Of a stretch of 18,005 bases of DNA, positions 14,335 to 18,005 are shown piece by piece. The first letter of the stretch is position 1, and every line of letters starts with the position of its first letter. The notes below the pieces were generated by a model, which was not told the DNA's origin, made no database searches, and was given only the letters and a program-made list of their open reading frames with translations. Location: assembly GCF_001557235.1 (NCBI RefSeq), contig NZ_LSJI01000012.1:1-18005 (forward strand). The letters are read 5' to 3'. Origin of the DNA: Phenylobacterium sp. CCH9-H3 (GTDB taxonomy: Bacteria > Pseudomonadota > Alphaproteobacteria > Caulobacterales > Caulobacteraceae). The position numbers and the translations under genes were made by a program.

Positions 14335-14430
14335 GGTGCGCGGCGTAGGCCGCAGGAGTCTGGTAGCCGATCGCCGAGTCCGGCCGGGCCGTGTTGTAGT
14401 CGGCGGTCCGGCCGGCCAGCTTGCCGCAAA
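14335..14430 (-). pseudogene. IS3-family transposase (OrfB) C-terminal tail
   Basis: The minus frame reads TADYNTARPDSAIGYQTPAAYAAHL, the conserved end of IS3-family OrfB (DYNxxRPHSxLGYxTPxxY). Only about 30 codons remain and no terminal inverted repeat was recognised on either side. It abuts the kinase fragment at about 14,335. Confidence 0.7.
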
Positions 14431-14817
14431 AGTGCTTCTCGACTATCGCGCTGAGGGCTTGGTGTTTACGCTCCTAGCCGGATCGGAGAAGGAGCATCGA
14501 GACGGCGCGACCAGGCTAGATTCCTCACCCTGGCAGAATGGACGACCGCCCAGCCTCTGGGACTACGACGGCCTGCACCGCGAGCTTCAGCAGCGCGACA
14601 ACCCCGGATACACATGTATCGCTTCCCGGTTAAGGTCTGCGAACGTTCCGGTTAAGTTTCGGCCTCGAGATCTTCAGTGGTGGGCTTGAGGGCAAATTCT
14701 TATCCGGCATGAAGTCTATGGGGGTGTTCGCCCATGCTGTGAGGCCTAGGGTTACCCTTCGCACATATTGAGCTTAGCTTGCTGCGGAGTGAGCTAGAGG
14801 GTGTCCGGAAAACGAGA
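14431..14817. other. stretch without a recognised gene
   Basis: About 390 bases following the IS3 tail. Open frames exist but none is recognisable. A near-direct repeat is present: TTCCCGGTTAAG (14633-14644) and TTCCGGTTAAG (14656-14666). Sequence from 14,690 on becomes less GC-rich, matching the small gene that follows. Likely scrap DNA plus the upstream region of that gene. Confidence 0.45.
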
Positions 14818-15000
14818 ATGCCCGAATACCGCGTGTACATAGTTAAGCTGGATGGTCATGCCGAACTGACGTTGGAGTTCATTTGCTCTGATGATGATCG
14901 AGCTAGAGAGAGGCTTCGCGCGATGAATCCGAGTGTGGAAAGAGCGGAGCTTTGGCAAGGGCGCCGATTCGTCGACTTAATCGATAAGCGCAGGATCTAG
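14818..15000 (+). CDS. small conserved-looking hypothetical protein, 60 residues
   Basis: The product begins MPEYRVYIVKLDGHAELTLEF, then ICSDDDRARERLRAMNPSVERAELWQGRRFVDLI. The pattern (beta strand, turn, strand, helix, then ELWQGxRxV) matches short uncharacterised proteins common in Rhizobiales and relatives. The ATG at 14818 is chosen over an upstream frame to 14779 because similarity starts there; GGAAAACGAG lies just before. Base composition is less GC-rich than its neighbours, which suggests transfer. Function unknown. Confidence 0.65.
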   Translation: MPEYRVYIVKLDGHAELTLEFICSDDDRARERLRAMNPSVERAELWQGRRFVDLIDKRRI

Positions 15001-15054
15001 GCGCACCGCCACTTGTGCTCAGGAACTTAAGGAAGGCTTCAAAGATGGTCGGAT

Positions 15055-15223
15055 CCGGCCACGCTGAAGGCGATGGTCCTGGCCGAGCGGGCGCGGGCCG
15101 ACCGGATGGCCCAGATCCTCAAGGAGATGCAGCGCTATCGGTTCGGCCGCCGGGCCGAGACCCTGCCGCTGGACCAGCTGGAGCTGGGCCTGGAAGAGGT
15201 CCAGCAGGTGGAGGCGGCCGAGA
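15055..15223 (+). pseudogene. tnpC: IS66-family TnpC N-terminal fragment
   Basis: The frame reads LKAMVLAERARADRMAQILKEMQRYRFGRRAETLPLDQLELGLEEVQQVEAAE, the leucine-zipper-like start of IS66 transposase TnpC. Similarity ends at 15223, exactly where an IS256-type end begins. The first residues of the usual protein are also missing. Confidence 0.78.
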
Positions 15224-16046
15224 GTGTGTCCGATAATCTGTGTAAGCGCCGCTGTGGATCATTGATCGCGCTCTCAGCTCGCTGAGAGCGCAAAGCGGTC
15301 GCCGAACAGGACGGCAAACTGGCCCATGGCGGCGGTCCACTCAATGGGCCTGCGCCGACGCCAGCGTTCTGGATGGCCAGGTAGAGCAGCTTCATCGCCG
15401 CCTCGTCGTTGGGGAAGCTGCCGCGGGTCTTGATGATCTTGCGCAGCGACTGGTTCAGGCTCTCCACGGCGTTGGTGGTGTAGATCATCTTGCGGATATC
15501 CGGCGGGAAGCCGAACAGCGGGACCACGTGATCCCAGGCCCGGCGCCAACTCTGCCCGACAGCCGGGTACTTAGCGCCCCAGTGAGCCTCGAACTCGCCG
15601 AGCCGATCCCAGGCGGCCTCGGCGTTCTCGGCCCGGTAGATCGCCTTCAGGTCGGGCATGATCTGCTTGCGGTCCTTCCAGGACACGAACGCCATCGAGC
15701 TGCGGATCAGATGCACAATGCAGGTCTGCACCGGGGTCTCGGGGAAGACCGCCCCGATCGCCTCGGGGAACCCCTTCAGGCCGTCGACCACGGCGATCAG
15801 GATGTCGCCGACGCCGCGAGTCTTCAGGTCGTTCATCACCTTCAGCCAGAACTTGGCGCCTTCGGTCTGCTCGATCCACGGGCCGAGCACGTGCTTGTGG
15901 CCGTCGGCGTCCAGCGCCAGGGCCACATAGACGGCCTTGTTCTTGACCAGACCCTCGTCACGGATCTTCACCCGCAGCGCGTCGAAGAAGACGACGGGAT
16001 AGCAGGCGTCGAGCGGACGGCCCTGCCAATCCTTGCGCTCGCCCAC
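15222..16046 (-). mobile_element. degraded IS256-family element
   Basis: The 3' end shows GAGTGTGTCCGATAATCTGT at 15222-15241, a typical IS256-family terminal repeat, next to the interrupted tnpC. The transposase gene reads leftward from about 16046. The other end is missing and the element meets parB DNA between 16,030 and 16,053. Confidence 0.8.
15274..16046 (-). pseudogene. IS256-family transposase, N-terminus lost and frameshifted
   Basis: The frame reads DWQGRPLDACYPVVFFDALRVKIRDEG, KNKAVYVALALDADGHKHVLG, DILIAVVDGLKGFPEAIGAVFP, TCIVHLIRSSMAFVSWKDRK and YTTNAVESLNQSLRKIIKTRGSFPNDEAAMKLLYLAIQNAG. These contain the DDE aspartates (FFDALR, VVDGLKG) and the glutamate (NAVESLN) of mutator-type transposases. 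About 150 N-terminal residues are absent. After QNAG the continuation RRPIEWTAAMGQFAVLFGDRF is in another frame, so one base was lost near 15,359-15,363; the restored frame stops at 15274. Confidence 0.9.
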
Positions 16047-16052
16047 GCGCCG

Positions 16053-16672
16053 GATCTCGCCTTAGTGGCCATCGTCCACGCCCTGGCGGTCGCCAGCTTC
16101 TATCCCTACGAGCGGGCGTCGTGCCTGGAGATCAAGGCGGTGTCGGCGTGGCTCGGCGGTCATGCGCCGGGATCGAGGAGAGCGTGGCGGGATCGGCCAT
16201 CTCCGCTCGCCACGAGGCCTGGGCGATGCTGCTGCCGCGCGCGGCGGCCGACGCCTGGGGGTTCGTCGCGGGTCTGAGCTGCGAAGACCTCCTGGGCCTG
16301 CTCGCCCACTGCGCCAGCCTGACCCTCAACGCCGTGCGCAATCCCCTGGACCGCCGTCCATTGGCCCTGGCCCATGCGGACGCCCTGGCGCAGCGCGCGG
16401 GCCTGGACATGACCCGGTATTGGTCAGTGAGCGGGGCCAGCTATCTCGCCCAGGTGACCAAGGCGCGGATCGTCGAAGCGGTGGGGGAGGGGGCCTCGCC
16501 CGAGGCGGCGGCGAAGCTGGCCGATCTCAAGAGGCCTGCCATGGTCGAGGCCGCCGAGGCGGCCCCGGCCGGGACCGGCTGGCTGCCGACCTTGCTCAGG
16601 ACGGCGGCGCCCGAGGCCAAGGCCGCCGTGGGCGAGGCGGAGGACTTGCCGGCGGTCCTCGCGGCTGAATAA
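16053..16672 (+). pseudogene. parB: ParB/RepB partition protein, C-terminal part, frameshifted
   Basis: The frame starting at the IS256 junction reads DLALVAIVHALAVASFYPYERASCLEIKAVSAWLGGHAPG; after a one-base loss in the GGG at 16169-16171 it continues as IEESVAGSAISARHEAWAMLLPR, LLGLLAHCASLTLNAVRNP, ALAQRAGLDMTRYWSVSGASYLAQVTKARIVEAV and GTGWLPTLLR. This is the C-terminal region of ParB-like proteins of alphaproteobacterial plasmids and integrative elements. The ParB nuclease-like and HTH domains are gone, replaced by IS256 DNA. It indicates that plasmid- or element-derived DNA lies here. The gene ends TAA at 16672 and is followed by a terminator. Confidence 0.82.
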
Positions 16673-16680
16673 CTGACGGC

Positions 16681-16747
16681 GGGTGTCCCGACACCCGGAG
16701 TCCCCTCTCCAAATTCGCCCGTGCAGGCTCGCCTGCGCGGGCGTTTT
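16681..16747 (+). terminator. hairpins after parB, including a Rho-independent terminator
   Basis: A 6-base stem GGGTGT/ACACCC (16681-16696) is followed by a strong GC stem (16716-16728 with 16731-16743, CGCCCGTGCAGGC against GCCTGCGCGGGCG, one mismatch) and TTTT at 16744-16747. It probably ends parB transcription and may also serve the convergent cold-shock gene. Confidence 0.75.
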
Positions 16748-16771
16748 CGTAAGCGAAGCGCCTCTTGACGG

Positions 16772-17344
16772 TCAGGCCTTCAGGTTGGTCGCGGCCAGCT
16801 TGCCCGTGCGGCGGTCCTGCTCAAGGTCGTAGGAGACAGGTTGGCCCTCGTCCAGGCCCGGGAGGCCCGCCCGCTCGATGGCGGAGATGTGGACGAAGAC
16901 GTCCTCGCCGCCGTCATTGGGCTGGATGAAGCCGAACCCCTTGGACGTGTTGAACCACTTCACCGTTCCGGAGCCGGAACCGGCAGCGTCGCGGGACGCA
17001 CCGCCACCGCCACCGCCGCCGGCGCGTGGGCGGTCGAAACCACCGCCGGACTGTCCGCGCGGTGGTTCATAGCCGCGATCGCCGCCGCCGCCACGCGGGG
17101 CCGGTCGGCCGCGGCCCGCCCCGGCCGGCGCCTGGCCGGTGACCCGCAGGCCCACGGCGGCGAGCTTGCCGGAACGCCGATCCTGCTCGACCTCGAAGCT
17201 GACGCTCTCGCCTTCGTTGAGCTCTTCGAGGCCGCTGTCATGCAAGGCCGAGATATGGACGAAGATGTCCGGGCCGCCGTCCTCCGGCGCGATGAAACCA
17301 AAGCCTTTGGCGGCGTTGAAGAACTTGACGACGCCCTGGGACAT
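16772..17344 (-). CDS. double cold-shock-domain protein with Gly/Arg-rich linker
   Basis: A 190-residue protein with two cold-shock domains. CSD1 (1-67) has [12 protein letters not shown] and DIFVHIS; CSD2 (about 124-190) has [12 protein letters not shown] and DVFVHIS, the RNP1 and RNP2 single-strand nucleic-acid binding motifs. Both end with EQDRR-GKLAA. A 55-residue linker rich in glycine, arginine and proline ([25 protein letters not shown]) joins them. Tandem-CSD proteins are well known in Caulobacter and related bacteria; the linker is reminiscent of RGG-type RNA-binding tails. The ATG at 17344 has GAGAG upstream. It stands alone and converges on the parB relic. Intact; role as RNA chaperone inferred from the family. 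Confidence 0.93.
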   Translation of the reverse strand: MSQGVVKFFNAAKGFGFIAPEDGGPDIFVHISALHDSGLEELNEGESVSFEVEQDRRSGKLAAVGLRVTGQAPAGAGRGRPAPRGGGGDRGYEPPRGQSGGGFDRPRAGGGGGGGASRDAAGSGSGTVKWFNTSKGFGFIQPNDGGEDVFVHISAIERAGLPGLDEGQPVSYDLEQDRRTGKLAATNLKA

Positions 17345-17951
17345 TGGCGGCTCTCTCTGCATCTACGACTGCGATCTAACGGCGCGAAATGGGTCTGGCT
17401 AGGGAAAAGCAGCTCCGGCTCTCAGCGTTTCGGGCTCGGCGCTTCGCGCCTTGGTCGGGGCGCCGCAGCTTGAGCCCGCCCAGCGCAGTGAGCGGGCCAA
17501 GGCGTTCTTCGCAGTGACGTGATGGTGTGGACGCTCGACCGAGCGCCGAACGTCAACTTCACCCTTGCGTCTTGGAGGTCGTCCACACATGCCGTCTAAG
17601 GGGCCGTGCGCTAGGGTGATAGCCGTCGGGGAGGTCCTGAGGTTCGGACGATGGCGACTTCACACTCTAGGCCGGGGCTGGGGATCGCGGCCACAATCCG
17701 CAGTCGTCGCCACGCCTCCAGAGAGTCGCCACGCCGCCAAAGTTTGGATGACCCCGGCCGCCTTCAACGCCTCCCTAAGCAACGACTGCTTCATGCCCCA
17801 ACACCGCTAGTTTTTTCGCCTGAATCCAATGTTTCCGCGCGATCCTCGGCGCCGCAAAGCAACCAACCCCAAGGCTGTAAGCTTCACCTTTAGATGACGC
17901 CCGCGGCATGATGAACCGGGCGCGGCAAATCTCTCGCTTCTTTACTTCTCG
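17345..17951. other. leader and intergenic stretch without a supported gene
   Basis: About 600 bases upstream of the cold-shock gene. Small hairpins occur (GGCGCTTCGCGCC near 17,440-17,453; GCCCGC/GCGGGC near 17,475-17,498), which may belong to a long 5' leader, common for cold-shock genes. A frame at 17,651-17,893 and one containing VGEVLRFGRWRL were considered but not supported. Otherwise nothing is recognised. Confidence 0.45.
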
Positions 17952-18005
17952 TGACGTGACCCCCTGAAACTCAGCCAGAAATAACTAGAGTCCGCCCCAG
18001 GAAAG
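17952..18005 (+). mobile_element. probable IS3-family left end, running off the window
   Basis: TGACGTGACCCCCTGAAA followed by AGAAATAACTAGAGTCCG resembles the left terminal repeat and leader of IS3-family elements that precede orfA. The orfA start would lie beyond the window. Recognition by eye only. Confidence 0.38.

Noticed and set aside
9512..15223. The two IS66 fragments as the ends of one composite or split IS66 element.
   Set aside because: They lie on the same strand in the right order, but 5 kb of unrelated intact genes lies between, tnpB is absent, and no IS66 terminal repeats were seen.
17651..17893. An 80-codon frame and an overlapping frame with a winged-helix-like FGRWRL motif.
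   Set aside because: Ser/Arg/Pro-rich chance composition; the motif is six residues with no supporting context.

Overview
The window is high-GC DNA (clearly GC-rich throughout apart from short A+T-rich patches near 4,050-4,140 and 14,690-15,000). Gene content points to an alphaproteobacterium, most likely Caulobacterales (Caulobacter/Phenylobacterium/Brevundimonas-like): a FecA-like TonB receptor, a tandem cold-shock-domain protein, a ParB of the alphaproteobacterial plasmid type, and an IS21 element with a familiar alphaproteobacterial IstA. The assignment rests on recalled family resemblance, not on a search.

Layout. (1) 1-4,600 is the edge of an integrative or conjugative element: a truncated radC, a truncated virB2 and an intact virB1 (type IV secretion), a LuxR-type regulator, an XRE-type regulator, an AlpA/excisionase-like HTH protein, a small hypothetical gene, a tyrosine integrase and a PrtN-like activator. 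radC and virB2 face each other and both stop at the same point (~435-445), which looks like a deletion scar. (2) 4,600-6,000 is gene-poor, with two small convergent hypothetical genes. (3) 6,170-9,460 holds a CYTH-domain pseudogene, then an IS21-family element (five 23-bp left-end repeats, istA, istB) that has lost its right end and is fused at base 9,040/9,041 to the 3'-truncated remains of a DUF6624-like gene. (4) 9,512-10,060 packs fragments of an IS66 tnpA, the 5' end of an unknown gene and the C-terminal part of a MerR-family regulator. (5) 10,160-14,350 is the most chromosome-like stretch: an intact TonB-dependent receptor behind a possible Fur box, a perfect 23-bp stem-loop, a frameshifted haem-motif lipoprotein, an MFS relic, a stand-alone receiver-domain protein, and the N-terminus of a PAS-type histidine kinase cut by an IS3 transposase tail. 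(6) 14,400-16,680 is another scrap zone: a small hypothetical gene, an IS66 tnpC head, a degraded IS256 element inserted in it, and the C-terminal half of parB. (7) From 16,770 on lie the intact double cold-shock protein, a gene-free stretch, and a probable IS3 left end running off the window.

How it fits together. The left part reads as an integration/transfer control module (integrase, excisionase-like and PrtN-like proteins, XRE and LuxR regulators with inverted-repeat sites next to their genes). The rest is dominated by decay: at least ten truncated or broken genes, most of them ending exactly at transposon remnants. I found no convincing new multi-gene system. The best leads are the regulatory DNA repeats around the integrase and regulators, the 23-bp stem-loop, and the catalytic-site loss in an otherwise complete IstA.
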